From Enhydrobacter sp. (GTDB taxonomy: Bacteria; Pseudomonadota; Alphaproteobacteria; Reyranellales; Reyranellaceae), in assembly GCA_026126105.1 (NCBI GenBank), contig JAHCJV010000024.1:1-64000 (forward strand): a stretch of DNA of 64,000 nt, written 5' to 3'. Shown in pieces: positions 26,163-33,757 of this stretch. The notes below the pieces were generated by a model. The model was not told the DNA's origin, ran no database searches, and worked only from the letters and a program-made list of their open reading frames with translations. The translations under genes were made by a program, and so were the position numbers. Within the stretch, counting starts at the first letter, position 1. Every line of letters starts with the position of its first letter.

Positions 26163-26710
26163 GGCGCGAGCCTGATCGCCGACCCGCGCCAGGTCCGGGC
26201 GCGGGTTCCATTGGCGTCGAATACCCAGACAATCAGGTCGGCGCCGGTCGGCGTGAATCGCACATTGAAATGGCGGCGCCAGAAGCTGCCGTCGGCGAAT
26301 GCGAACAGCGCCTCGGTGCCGAGCGCATCCGGACGCAAGGTCATGGTCGCCACGCGCGGCTCGGGCCTTGCCTGTGCCGAAACGAGCTTGCCCACCCCGG
26401 CGAGAACTGGGCCGAAGCGGAGTGTCTCTCCTTCCAATGCGGTCTGCATCGGACCACCATCGATGCGCAGCCACATCGTCGAGCCGGCTTCCTCGGCACG
26501 CAGCGTGAAGTAGACGGCGAATGGCGCGCCGTCGTCTCGATCGATGCGCGGCGAGGCCGGCGGCGGATAGATGTCCTCGAGCGGAATCGACCGGTGGAAG
26601 CGCAACGCGCCGGCATAGCTGCCGAGCCATTCGGGCCATAGACCGGATTGCGCGCGCGATGCCGAGGCGCCGAAGGGTATCGCAGCCATCAGGAGGCTGC
26701 GTCGTGTCAT
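26138..26710 (-). CDS. Exported protein of unknown function
   Basis: A 190-residue protein starting MTRRSLLMAAIPFGASASRAQ, a short twin-arginine-like export signal. The mature part has beta-rich stretches (PFAVYFTLRAEEAGSTMWLRID and GSFWRRHFNVRFTPTGADLIVWVF). No family motif was recognised. The start ATG 26710 overlaps the upstream yceI stop by four bases, so it is the last gene of the yceI-cytochrome b561-yceI operon. The longer open frame further upstream reads into yceI out of frame and is not used. Confidence 0.7.
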   Translation of the reverse strand: MTRRSLLMAAIPFGASASRAQSGLWPEWLGSYAGALRFHRSIPLEDIYPPPASPRIDRDDGAPFAVYFTLRAEEAGSTMWLRIDGGPMQTALEGETLRFGPVLAGVGKLVSAQARPEPRVATMTLRPDALGTEALFAFADGSFWRRHFNVRFTPTGADLIVWVFDANGTRARTWRGSAIRLAPYEGRAPT

Positions 26711-27366
26711 GGGCGCGACGCGACAACTGCAATATCGACGGTGACCTCGTTGGCTACGTAGACCGTCGCCGCCCATTCGTTGCGGCCCACGCCGTAGTCG
26801 AGCCGCTTGATGCCAAGGCTGCCGCGCGCTGTCGCCTGCCCGTTCTCGATGCGCAGCGTGAAGGGGAGCGTTACGTCGCGGGTCACCTCGCGGATCGTGA
26901 GCTTGCCGCGCGCCTGGTAGCCGTCGCCGCTGCCGCGGTTCACCGCATCGCTGACGAAGCGCGCTTCGGGCGAGCGGGCGACATCGAGGAAATCCTTGCC
27001 CTTCAGCATGTCGTCGACGTCGCGGGCGCCGGTGGTCGTGCTCCGCATGTCCATGCGGATGTCGATGCGGGCATCAGCGAGGTTCTCGGGGTCGAGCACG
27101 ATGGTGCCGGTCCACGAGGCGATGCGGCCGGCGATCAGCTTGCCGACCTGCTCGGCACCGAAGGCAATGCGGCTGCGCGCGGGGTCGATGGTCCAGGGAT
27201 CGTTCGGACCGGCGAGAGCGGGCGAGCCGAACGACAAGCCGATGGCGAGAGCCAACGCTATCAGCGTAAACTTCGACCTGCTGGAAGAGCGGCTCTCCAG
27301 AGCCGCTCTTCTCTGCGCTCCTGCATCCCCTGAGCGGCTCTGGAGAGCCGCGCTCCCAGCATCCAT
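26707..27366 (-). CDS. YceI-family periplasmic protein with repeat-derived N-terminal extension
   Basis: YceI proteins are lipocalin-like periplasmic carriers of polyisoprenoid lipids. The mature domain starts PWTIDPARSRIAFG and contains DDMLKGKDFLDVARSPEARFVS and RGSLGIKRLDYGVGRNEW, all typical. The start ATG 27366 has GAGG upstream and lies 2 bases after the cytochrome b561 stop. Between the start and the signal peptide core (KFTLIALALAIGLSF) are about 30 unusual residues rich in Ala, Arg, Ser and Glu, encoded by an inverted pair of palindromic repeats. There is no other ATG, GTG or TTG start in this frame before the signal core. Confidence 0.88.
   Translation of the reverse strand: MDAGSAALQSRSGDAGAQRRAALESRSSSRSKFTLIALALAIGLSFGSPALAGPNDPWTIDPARSRIAFGAEQVGKLIAGRIASWTGTIVLDPENLADARIDIRMDMRSTTTGARDVDDMLKGKDFLDVARSPEARFVSDAVNRGSGDGYQARGKLTIREVTRDVTLPFTLRIENGQATARGSLGIKRLDYGVGRNEWAATVYVANEVTVDIAVVASRP
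27285..27351. repeat. Inverted pair of palindromic repeats inside the yceI reading frame
   Basis: Copy 1 (27285-27310) has perfect 12-bp arms AAGAGCGGCTCT / AGAGCCGCTCTT around CC. Copy 2 (27334-27351) is GCGGCTCT-GG-AGAGCCGC, the reverse complement of the copy 1 core. A 23-base spacer separates them. It resembles REP-like or RPE-like elements. It is read in frame as part of the YceI precursor. Confidence 0.8.
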
Positions 27367-27368
27367 GG

Positions 27369-27917
27369 CTACCTCGTGAAGGGCGACATGCGGCGGAAGA
27401 TACCGTCGCGCCGGAAAAGATCGTGATGGACCACCGCCGCCACATGCAAGGCGAGCAAGGCCATCAGCGTCCAGGCCAGCCTGTGGTGCACCGTCCTCAG
27501 CACGGTGAAAGTGAAAGAGTCGCGCGCCACCAGGTCGGGCAGATCGATCACGCCGAACCAGCGCACGCTGACGCCGGCGGCCGAGCTCATCAGCCAGCCG
27601 CTGACCGGCATGGCCAGCAGCAGAACCAGCAAGGCACCGTGCGCCCAGGGCGCGAGCCGTCGTTCCCATGCGGTCACGGCTGCGGGAAGCGGCGGCGGCG
27701 GGCTGTAGGTCCGCCACGCCAGGCGCAAGACTGTGAGCAGGAGGACAGTGAGGCCGATCCACTTGTGCCAAGCATAGACGTACAGTTTGGTGAGGCTGAT
27801 CGGCAGGCCGACCATCCACAGGCCGACGCCGAGCATGCCGAGGACGAGAGCTGCGGTCAGCCAGTGCAGCAGCTTTGCGACCGGCCGGTAGCCGCCTGTG
27901 CTCTCAGCGCCACGCAT
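27369..27917 (-). CDS. Cytochrome b561 family membrane protein
   Basis: A 182-residue four-helix inner membrane cytochrome of the CybB type that moves electrons between ubiquinone and superoxide or other partners. Haem-ligand histidines are in LLHWLTAA, AWHKWIGL, WAHGALLV and ALHVAAVVHHDLF. Basic residues near the helix ends are as in superoxide oxidase. Its 5' end overlaps the upstream yceI by 14 bases, and its stop is 2 bases from the downstream yceI start, so the three genes are one translationally coupled operon. Confidence 0.9.
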   Translation of the reverse strand: MRGAESTGGYRPVAKLLHWLTAALVLGMLGVGLWMVGLPISLTKLYVYAWHKWIGLTVLLLTVLRLAWRTYSPPPPLPAAVTAWERRLAPWAHGALLVLLLAMPVSGWLMSSAAGVSVRWFGVIDLPDLVARDSFTFTVLRTVHHRLAWTLMALLALHVAAVVHHDLFRRDGIFRRMSPFTR

Positions 27918-28503
27918 CGGTGCGGATGGTGAAGTCGACCGTGTCGCCGACGATGTCGACGAACTTCACCATCCCGAATTCGGAGCGCTGCAGCTTGCCT
28001 TTGGCGTTGAAGCGGGCGTATGTCGCACCGGCCGGTGCATCGGGCCGACGGTCCGTCACCGACACGTCGAGCAGCATGGGCCGCGTGATGCCGCGCAGCG
28101 TGATGTCACCCTCGACCTTGAGCGCACTCTCGCTCTGGCGTTCGATGCGCTTCGAGACGTAGGTCATCTCGGGAAACCTGGCGACGTGAAAGAAATCGGC
28201 CTCCTTCAGCATGGACGTCTGCTGGGCATCGAGGAGACTGATGCTCGCGGTGGCAACCTTCACCGCGACGCTGCTACGCGATGGGTCGGCATCGTCGACC
28301 TTGATCGTGCCCTGCCACTGCGTGAACGAGCCGGTCGTGCGGAAGAGGCTGGAGTCGCCGATTGCGAACTCGATCGTGCCGCGCCCGGCGCCGATCCTGA
28401 GCGATTCGGCAGCTTGTGCGCCCCTGCCTGGCAGCAGGCAGAGGGCCGCGCCGCCCAGCAGGAAGAAGCGCCGTCCCGGCAAGAATGAACCCGGGCTTCT
28501 CAT
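27904..28503 (-). CDS. YceI-family periplasmic protein (second copy)
   Basis: A 199-residue YceI protein with a signal peptide (RRFFLLGGAALCLLPGRGAQA, also Tat-like). The lipocalin domain has GRGTIEFAIGDSSLFRTTGSF, EADFFHVARFPEMTYVSK and a C-terminal VDIVGDTVDFTIRTDAW. It differs from the other YceI in this operon, so it is a paralogue and not a recent duplicate. It probably binds a quinone or isoprenoid in the periplasm that the b561 cytochrome uses. First gene of the operon. Confidence 0.88.
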   Translation of the reverse strand: MRSPGSFLPGRRFFLLGGAALCLLPGRGAQAAESLRIGAGRGTIEFAIGDSSLFRTTGSFTQWQGTIKVDDADPSRSSVAVKVATASISLLDAQQTSMLKEADFFHVARFPEMTYVSKRIERQSESALKVEGDITLRGITRPMLLDVSVTDRRPDAPAGATYARFNAKGKLQRSEFGMVKFVDIVGDTVDFTIRTDAWR

Positions 28504-28533
28504 GTTCTTGCGGGTGCGAATGGTAGGGAGCGG

Positions 28534-29418
28534 CTATCCGACACGAGCGTCCTCGAACGTACCGAAGTACCGGCGTGCCGTGGCGCGCTGGTTCTCATAG
28601 ATCGACCCCTGATGATCCGCTGGCGGCAGCGGCAGGCGCACCGGTGCGGGGCTGATGCGCGGCTCGATGGTCGGCTCGCCCACCACCATGCGGCTGTTGA
28701 AGTCGTCGAAGTCTCCGACGCCGAGCAACGGGAAGGCATCGGCGGCAGTGTATTCGTGCAGCAGCAGGCGTCGCTGCCGGTTCGAACGGTTGAGCGCAGA
28801 GCCATGCACCAGCCGCGCGTGATGGATGGTCATCGAGCCGGCCGGACCCATCAGCGGCACTGCCTTGCTGAAGTCGAGATCGCACGCAGCCGGGTTCATC
28901 GCCCCGCAGAACCGGCCATCGGCGTGGTGATCATAGGTCGGGCCGTGATGCGTCCCGGGAAGCACCAGCAGAGGGCCGTTGTCCATGTCGCAGTCGTCGA
29001 GGTAGATGCCGGTCGCCAGCACATCGTCGTTGGTGTGGGGATAGAACGCCCAGTCCTGGTGCCATTCGACCGGCGAACCGTAGCCCGCCGACTTCATGTT
29101 GAGCTTGCCGCCGTAGAGGCGGATCGACGGTCCGAGCAGCTGCTGCAGGATCGCGACGATCTTCGGCTCGCGCACGAGTGACTGGAAGAACGCGTAGCGC
29201 TTGAAGATCGCCGGCTTGAGCCGGCGCACCCGGGGAAGGGTGGGGGTGTGGCTGGGCTCGAGGTCGTAAAGCGCGTCGTTGACCGTGACGCCGCGCGCCT
29301 CGGACACGATACGGTCGGTGAGCGCGCGCAGCTCGGCGAGCTGTTCGCCCTCGATCAGGCGCGGGATGACCAGATAGCCATCGCGCCGATAGTCTTCGAT
29401 CTGCCGGTCGGTAAGCAT
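28534..29418 (-). CDS. Phytanoyl-CoA dioxygenase-family Fe(II)/2-oxoglutarate oxygenase
   Basis: A 294-residue non-haem iron hydroxylase, starting MLTDRQIEDYRRDGYLVIPRL, the standard PhyH opening. The iron ligands are His-x-Asp in VEWHQDWAFYPHT and a distal His in RLVHGSALNRS, with Arg in SNRQRRLLLHEY for 2-oxoglutarate. Its substrate is not deducible; PhyH relatives hydroxylate fatty acyl chains or secondary metabolites. It is divergent from the oxygenase-peroxidase operon, 44 bases away. Confidence 0.88.
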   Translation of the reverse strand: MLTDRQIEDYRRDGYLVIPRLIEGEQLAELRALTDRIVSEARGVTVNDALYDLEPSHTPTLPRVRRLKPAIFKRYAFFQSLVREPKIVAILQQLLGPSIRLYGGKLNMKSAGYGSPVEWHQDWAFYPHTNDDVLATGIYLDDCDMDNGPLLVLPGTHHGPTYDHHADGRFCGAMNPAACDLDFSKAVPLMGPAGSMTIHHARLVHGSALNRSNRQRRLLLHEYTAADAFPLLGVGDFDDFNSRMVVGEPTIEPRISPAPVRLPLPPADHQGSIYENQRATARRYFGTFEDARVG

Positions 29419-29462
29419 GCGAAATCATAGCACGAAGCGGCCGCTTCGCCGATAATCACGCG

Positions 29463-30062
29463 ATGGCGATCAGGGCTTTGTTCCCAACGCGGATATATCA
29501 CGCCCGGCTTACCAAGTCGGGCGGCGCGCGCTTCGACCGTACGCTGGAGGACGAGTGCGAGGCGCTGGCGGCTTCGGACGCTGCAGGCGCCAGGTGGTCG
29601 GCCAAGCACTATCTCGGCGGGTACACCTCCTACGGATCGCTCGACCGGCTGCACCTCGTCTCATCGGTATTTGCAGGGCTGGCGCGCCGTCTCGATCGCC
29701 ATGTGCAGGCCTTCGCGCGCTCCCTGGATTACGATCTTCGCCGTCGAACCGTAGCGATCACCGACTGCTGGCTGAATGTCATGCCGGCAGGCGTGGTGCA
29801 CTCCCTGCATCTGCATCCAACGTCCTTCATCAGCGGCACCTACTATGTACAGGTGCCCAAGGGGGCCGGTGCGTTGAAATTCGAGGATCCACGGCTCTCG
29901 CGGATGATGGCCGCGCCGCCGCGCAACGCCTTCTTCAGCCTGCCGGCCCGGGCAGGCGACGTGATCCTGTTCGAAAGCTGGCTGCGTCACGAGGTGCCGC
30001 CGGCGCGTTATGCGGGCAATCGTGTCTCGATCAGCTTCAACTACGCCTGGAGCCGGAAATGA
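29463..30062 (+). CDS. TIGR02466-type 2OG-Fe(II) oxygenase
   Basis: A 199-residue protein of the small putative 2-oxoglutarate oxygenase family (TIGR02466 type). It starts MAIRALFPTRIYHARL. The diagnostic centre is HSLHLHPTSFISGTYYVQVP, with SFNYAWS at the end and ILFESWLRHEVPP holding the distal His. The family's substrate is not known; protein or small-molecule hydroxylation is typical. The stop overlaps the next start as ATGA, so it is the first gene of a four-gene operon ending in a di-haem peroxidase. Confidence 0.82.
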   Translation: MAIRALFPTRIYHARLTKSGGARFDRTLEDECEALAASDAAGARWSAKHYLGGYTSYGSLDRLHLVSSVFAGLARRLDRHVQAFARSLDYDLRRRTVAITDCWLNVMPAGVVHSLHLHPTSFISGTYYVQVPKGAGALKFEDPRLSRMMAAPPRNAFFSLPARAGDVILFESWLRHEVPPARYAGNRVSISFNYAWSRK

Positions 30063-30886
30063 AGAATATTGCCCTTTGGGTCGTCCTCCTCCCCGCGCTG
30101 CTGCTCGGGCCAGCCGCGGCGCGCGCGGATCAGGAAATGCCGATCTTCGATGCCCATCTTCACTATAGCCACGACGCGTGGGAGGTCGTTCCGCCCCAAG
30201 GCTTCATCGAGATCCTGCGCAAGGCCAACATCCGCCGCGCCCTGGTGTCGAGCTCCAACAACGAGGGCACCCGGATGCTGCAGGATGTGGCGCCCCTTAT
30301 GATCGTGCCCGAGCTGCGGCCCTACCGCTCCCGCGGCGAGCTCGCCACCTGGGCGCGCGACCCGACGGTAATCCCGTTCGTCGAGGGACTGCTGTCGAGG
30401 CGCAAGTACGTGGCGATCGGCGAATTCCACATCTACGGCGCCGACGCTGACCTTCCGAACATGCGGCGCATCGTCGAGCTTGCCCGCCAGCACGGTCTGT
30501 TCCTCCATTCGCACTCGGATTCCGCGGCGGTCGACCGCCACTTCGAACAGGACCCGAACGCCCGCGTGCTGTGGGCCCACTCGGGCTTCGAGCGGCCGGA
30601 GAACGTGCGCGCCATGCTGCGCAAGTACCCGACGTTGTGGTGCGATCTTGCCTTCCTGACCGCGCATGCCTCCAACGGCAGGGTGACGCCGGGTTGGCGC
30701 GAGGCCTTCCTGGAGTTTCCGGACCGCTTCCTGGTCGGCACGGATACCTTCACGCCCGAGCGGCTGCACTACATCGCCGAGCATGCGCGCTGGTCGCGCC
30801 AGTGGCTGTCGGACCTTCCGCGCGATGTCGCGGAGAAGATCGCGTTCCGGAACGGCGAACGGCTGTTCGGCGGACCGCCGCAATGA
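30059..30886 (+). CDS. Exported TIM-barrel metal hydrolase (amidohydrolase-like)
   Basis: A 275-residue protein with a signal peptide (MKNIALWVVLLPALLLGPAAARA). The mature protein has an amidohydrolase barrel: the metal pair HxH in FDAHLHYSHD, GEFHIYG, LHSHSD, WAHSGFE, and the Asp in VGTDTFTPERL. These line up with a metal-dependent hydrolase of the COG2159 sort. It is unusual in being periplasmic. The start overlaps the oxygenase stop (ATGA), and its stop overlaps the next start. Substrate unknown. Confidence 0.84.
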   Translation: MKNIALWVVLLPALLLGPAAARADQEMPIFDAHLHYSHDAWEVVPPQGFIEILRKANIRRALVSSSNNEGTRMLQDVAPLMIVPELRPYRSRGELATWARDPTVIPFVEGLLSRRKYVAIGEFHIYGADADLPNMRRIVELARQHGLFLHSHSDSAAVDRHFEQDPNARVLWAHSGFERPENVRAMLRKYPTLWCDLAFLTAHASNGRVTPGWREAFLEFPDRFLVGTDTFTPERLHYIAEHARWSRQWLSDLPRDVAEKIAFRNGERLFGGPPQ

Positions 30887-31284
30887 GGCCGTGGCTGACA
30901 CTGCTTGCCGGGGTGATCTCGACACCGGCCTGGGCCGATTGCCCACTCGATCTCGGGCATGGTACCGGGATCGTCGTTTTCTCCGACCGCTACATGCTTG
31001 CCCTGAGGCCCGACCCGCTGCGGATCGAGGTCGGGCAGCCGTTCGCGCTGCTGATGAATGTCTGCACCAAACGCGGCGACCCGGCCGAGCTGGTGCTCGT
31101 CGACGCCACCATGCCGGAACACAAGCACGGCATGAACTATGCACCGACGATTGAGGCCGACGGCAGCGGGCGCTATCGCGTCGAGGGTCTGCTGTTCCAC
31201 ATGCCAGGCAACTGGGAAGTCGCCTTCGACGTGCGTTCCGGCGGCGCAATCCAGCGCCTGACGCACGACTTCGTCCTGAAGTGA
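30883..31284 (+). CDS. YtkA-like exported protein with HxH copper-type motif
   Basis: A 133-residue small exported protein. The signal peptide is MRPWLTLLAGVISTPAWA. The mature domain is an Ig-like YtkA/FixH fold with two cysteines (ADCPLDL and MNVCTKRG) that could form a disulfide, and MPEHKHGMNY, the copper-type motif common in this family. It contains one Trp (GNWEVAFDV). It sits immediately before, and overlaps, the di-haem peroxidase, which makes it a candidate partner or substrate. Function is inferred only. Confidence 0.75.
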   Translation: MRPWLTLLAGVISTPAWADCPLDLGHGTGIVVFSDRYMLALRPDPLRIEVGQPFALLMNVCTKRGDPAELVLVDATMPEHKHGMNYAPTIEADGSGRYRVEGLLFHMPGNWEVAFDVRSGGAIQRLTHDFVLK

Positions 31285-32447
31285 AACGCCTGCTGCTGAT
31301 CCTGTCCCTCGTGGTCGTCAGTGGCCTGGCGCGGGGCGAGGCCGCTCTTGATTGGACGGCGGACGAGGTGAGGGCTGTGGGTTCGCACGGCCCGTGGCCT
31401 CCGGCGCCGGTGCGCGATCCCAGCAACCGCATTTCGGGCAGCCCGGCTGCAGCCGCGCTTGGCCGCCATCTGTTCGAGGAGCCGCGGCTCTCGAGCCGGC
31501 AAGTAACCTGCGGCGACTGCCACGTGGCCGGCCGCGACTGGCGCGACGGCCGGGCCCGCGGCCTGGGAAAGGTCGAGCTCGACCGCCGCACGCCCAGTCT
31601 TTGGAATGTCGGCTACCAGCGCTGGTTCGGATGGGATGGGGCTGCGGACTCGCTCTGGATGCAGAGCCTCCGGCCGTTGCTCGACGTCCGGGAAATGGCG
31701 GGCAGCGCCCCCGCCATCGCCAGGCTCCTGCGCGAGGACACGGCACTGGCTTGCGGATACGAACGCGCCTTCGGCGAACGGCCAGGTGCGGACGACGAGA
31801 AGCTCCTGGTCGATGGGGCGAAAGCACTGGCCGCGTTCCAGCAGACTCTGGTGACGCCGCGCACGCCGTTCGACGATTTCCGTGATGCGCTGGTCGCGGG
31901 CGACCGCGCCGCGGCGCTGCGCTATCCGGTCACGGCGCAGCGCGGGCTCAAGCTTTTCGTCGGGCGAGGCAACTGCGCGACGTGCCACTTCGGGCCACTC
32001 TTCACCAACGGCGAGTTCGGCGACACGGGCATTCCTTTCTTCGTGCGGCCCGGCGAGGTCGATAGCGGTCGCTACGGCGGAATCGCTCGCCTCAAGGCGA
32101 GCCCCTACAACCGGCTGGGCCGATACAGCGACGACGTTTCGGGTGTGACCAGCACCCGCACGCGGCATGTCGAGGCCCAGCACCGCAATTTCGGCGAGTT
32201 CCGCGTGCCCGGCCTGCGCCAGATCGGGCGCACTGGCCCCTATATGCACGACGGCAGCCTCGCAACCCTGGAAGACGTGGTGAAGCACTATTCGACCGTC
32301 AGTCTCGACCGGCTTCACAGCGACGGCGTCCCGCTGGTCCGGCCGCTCGGCCTCACCACGGAGGAAAGCGCTGACCTCCTGGCTTTCCTGCGCACGCTCG
32401 ACGCCGACACGCCGGAGCTGCCGCCGCCTCCGCCGCTCTGTCCCTGA
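31281..32447 (+). CDS. Di-haem cytochrome c peroxidase / MauG family
   Basis: A 388-residue periplasmic protein with a signal peptide (MKRLLLILSLVVVSGLARG). Two c-type haem sites are present: TCGDCH and NCATCH. Family motifs include RTPSLWNVGYQRWFGWDG, LLDVREMAG, VPGLRQIGRTGPYMHDGS and TLEDVVKHYS. It either reduces peroxide (CcpA) or performs long-range oxidation of a protein residue (MauG/MbnH). The start is GTG 31281, overlapping the YtkA-like gene. It is the last gene of the operon. The tail ends in a proline run. Confidence 0.9.
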   Translation: MKRLLLILSLVVVSGLARGEAALDWTADEVRAVGSHGPWPPAPVRDPSNRISGSPAAAALGRHLFEEPRLSSRQVTCGDCHVAGRDWRDGRARGLGKVELDRRTPSLWNVGYQRWFGWDGAADSLWMQSLRPLLDVREMAGSAPAIARLLREDTALACGYERAFGERPGADDEKLLVDGAKALAAFQQTLVTPRTPFDDFRDALVAGDRAAALRYPVTAQRGLKLFVGRGNCATCHFGPLFTNGEFGDTGIPFFVRPGEVDSGRYGGIARLKASPYNRLGRYSDDVSGVTSTRTRHVEAQHRNFGEFRVPGLRQIGRTGPYMHDGSLATLEDVVKHYSTVSLDRLHSDGVPLVRPLGLTTEESADLLAFLRTLDADTPELPPPPPLCP

Positions 32448-32473
32448 CGGGCACTCTCTACAAACGACTCCGT

Positions 32474-32950
32474 TCAGCGCAGGCGGGCGAGGGCGCTTTC
32501 GAGTATCCAGGCTGCGGCGGCGGCATCGACGCGCTCGGCGCGCTTGGCGCGGCTCATGTCGTAGTCGTCGATCATGCCGCGGGTGACGGCGGCGGTGCTC
32601 ATCCGCTCGTCCTGGAAAACGACAGGCAAGGCGGCGAGCGCCGGAACGCCGTGATTGGCGATGTTGGTGACGAACTGGCGCACCGACTGACAGCGCGGCC
32701 CCTCGGTACCGTCCATATTAAGCGGCAGCCCGACGACAAGCGCCTTGACCTCGTGCTTCTTCGCCAGCTCGGCGAGCGCTGCGAGATCCGCTGCGAGCTT
32801 GCTGCGCTTCAAGGTCGTGAGCGGGGTGGCGAGCATGCGCAACACGTCGGATGTGGCGACGCCGATCGTCTTGCTGCCGACGTCGAGGGCCATAAGCCGG
32901 CCGTCGCGCACCAGGAGCGCCCTGAGGGCCGGGAAATCCACGACAGGCAT
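32474..32950 (-). CDS. ruvX: Putative Holliday junction resolvase RuvX/YqgF
   Basis: A 158-residue RNase H-fold nuclease, starting MPVVDFPALRALLVRDGRL. The catalytic acidic residues are in MALDVGSKTIGVATSD and in the C-terminal DAAAAAWIL; FQDERMSTAAV is the family signature. It has been linked to pre-16S rRNA processing as well as junction resolution. The start codon overlaps the upstream hydrolase stop by one base (TGATG), so they are co-transcribed. It is convergent with the di-haem peroxidase operon. Confidence 0.92.
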   Translation of the reverse strand: MPVVDFPALRALLVRDGRLMALDVGSKTIGVATSDVLRMLATPLTTLKRSKLAADLAALAELAKKHEVKALVVGLPLNMDGTEGPRCQSVRQFVTNIANHGVPALAALPVVFQDERMSTAAVTRGMIDDYDMSRAKRAERVDAAAAAWILESALARLR

Positions 32951-33708
32951 CAGGTCCGCGCCTCGAGCCAGTCCGCGGCATCGCGGGCGATGTCCTGCCA
33001 GCCCGGCTGCCCGAGCACCCAGTGACCTTGTCCGGGATAGAGGCGACAATCGCTGGCGAAGCGGCGGGCGGTACGCTGCACCACATCGGGCGGCGTGAGC
33101 CTGTCGCGTCCGGCGGCGACGAAGAGCAGCGGTGCGTCGATCGCGGCCGGGTCGACCGTTGCTGCCCTGCCCCTGTCGAGCCATGGTAATGCGATCTCGA
33201 AAAGTGCGCGGCCGGAATCGTGCACGAATGCACCGTGCAGGGCCGTTGCCACCGCAGTATCGGTCGTGTTGAAGGTGTCGCGCAGCGCCTCCGGCAGGGT
33301 GGCACGGTGCGGCGTCCGCCACCAGCCCCAGCGGCTCTGAATCCGGGCAAAGGCGAGCAGGTTCGACGGCCGTGCGGCGAAGACGCTCGATGGCGGCGCC
33401 GGCGTCAACAGCACGCAGGCACGCGCGAGCTTGCGTGCCGCGAGCTTGAGCGCGATCAGCCCGCCCATCGAATGGCCGATCAGGACCGGCTTCTCCGGCA
33501 GCGAACGTATCGCCGCCTCAAGGTCGCTCGCATAATCGTCGAGGCCGACGGTGCCGAGTGCGGCTGCTGGAGGCAGCGGCGGCTCGTCGTGATGACGCAG
33601 CGACGGGGCGATGGTCTGCCAGCCGCGTGCGCCGAGCATGGCACGCCAGTTCTGCCACACGGCGGACGTTGCCCACATGCCGTGTATGAGGACTGCCGTT
33701 CGGGCCAT
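32950..33708 (-). CDS. Alpha/beta hydrolase
   Basis: A 252-residue cytoplasmic esterase-type hydrolase. ATG 33708 (MARTAVLIHGMWA) is preferred, because the frame further upstream is outside the fold. The nucleophile elbow is GHSMGG, the oxyanion HG is in LIHGMW, the acid is in AAGRDRLTPP, and the catalytic His is in GQGHWVLGQPG. Substrate unknown. Its stop codon overlaps the ruvX start. It is divergent from the antiporter gene with a 49-base gap. Confidence 0.85.
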   Translation of the reverse strand: MARTAVLIHGMWATSAVWQNWRAMLGARGWQTIAPSLRHHDEPPLPPAAALGTVGLDDYASDLEAAIRSLPEKPVLIGHSMGGLIALKLAARKLARACVLLTPAPPSSVFAARPSNLLAFARIQSRWGWWRTPHRATLPEALRDTFNTTDTAVATALHGAFVHDSGRALFEIALPWLDRGRAATVDPAAIDAPLLFVAAGRDRLTPPDVVQRTARRFASDCRLYPGQGHWVLGQPGWQDIARDAADWLEART

Positions 33709-33757
33709 TTCAGCGGTTATAAGCTGACATGCCCTCCAAGCAAGGTAAGTTCGGCCG

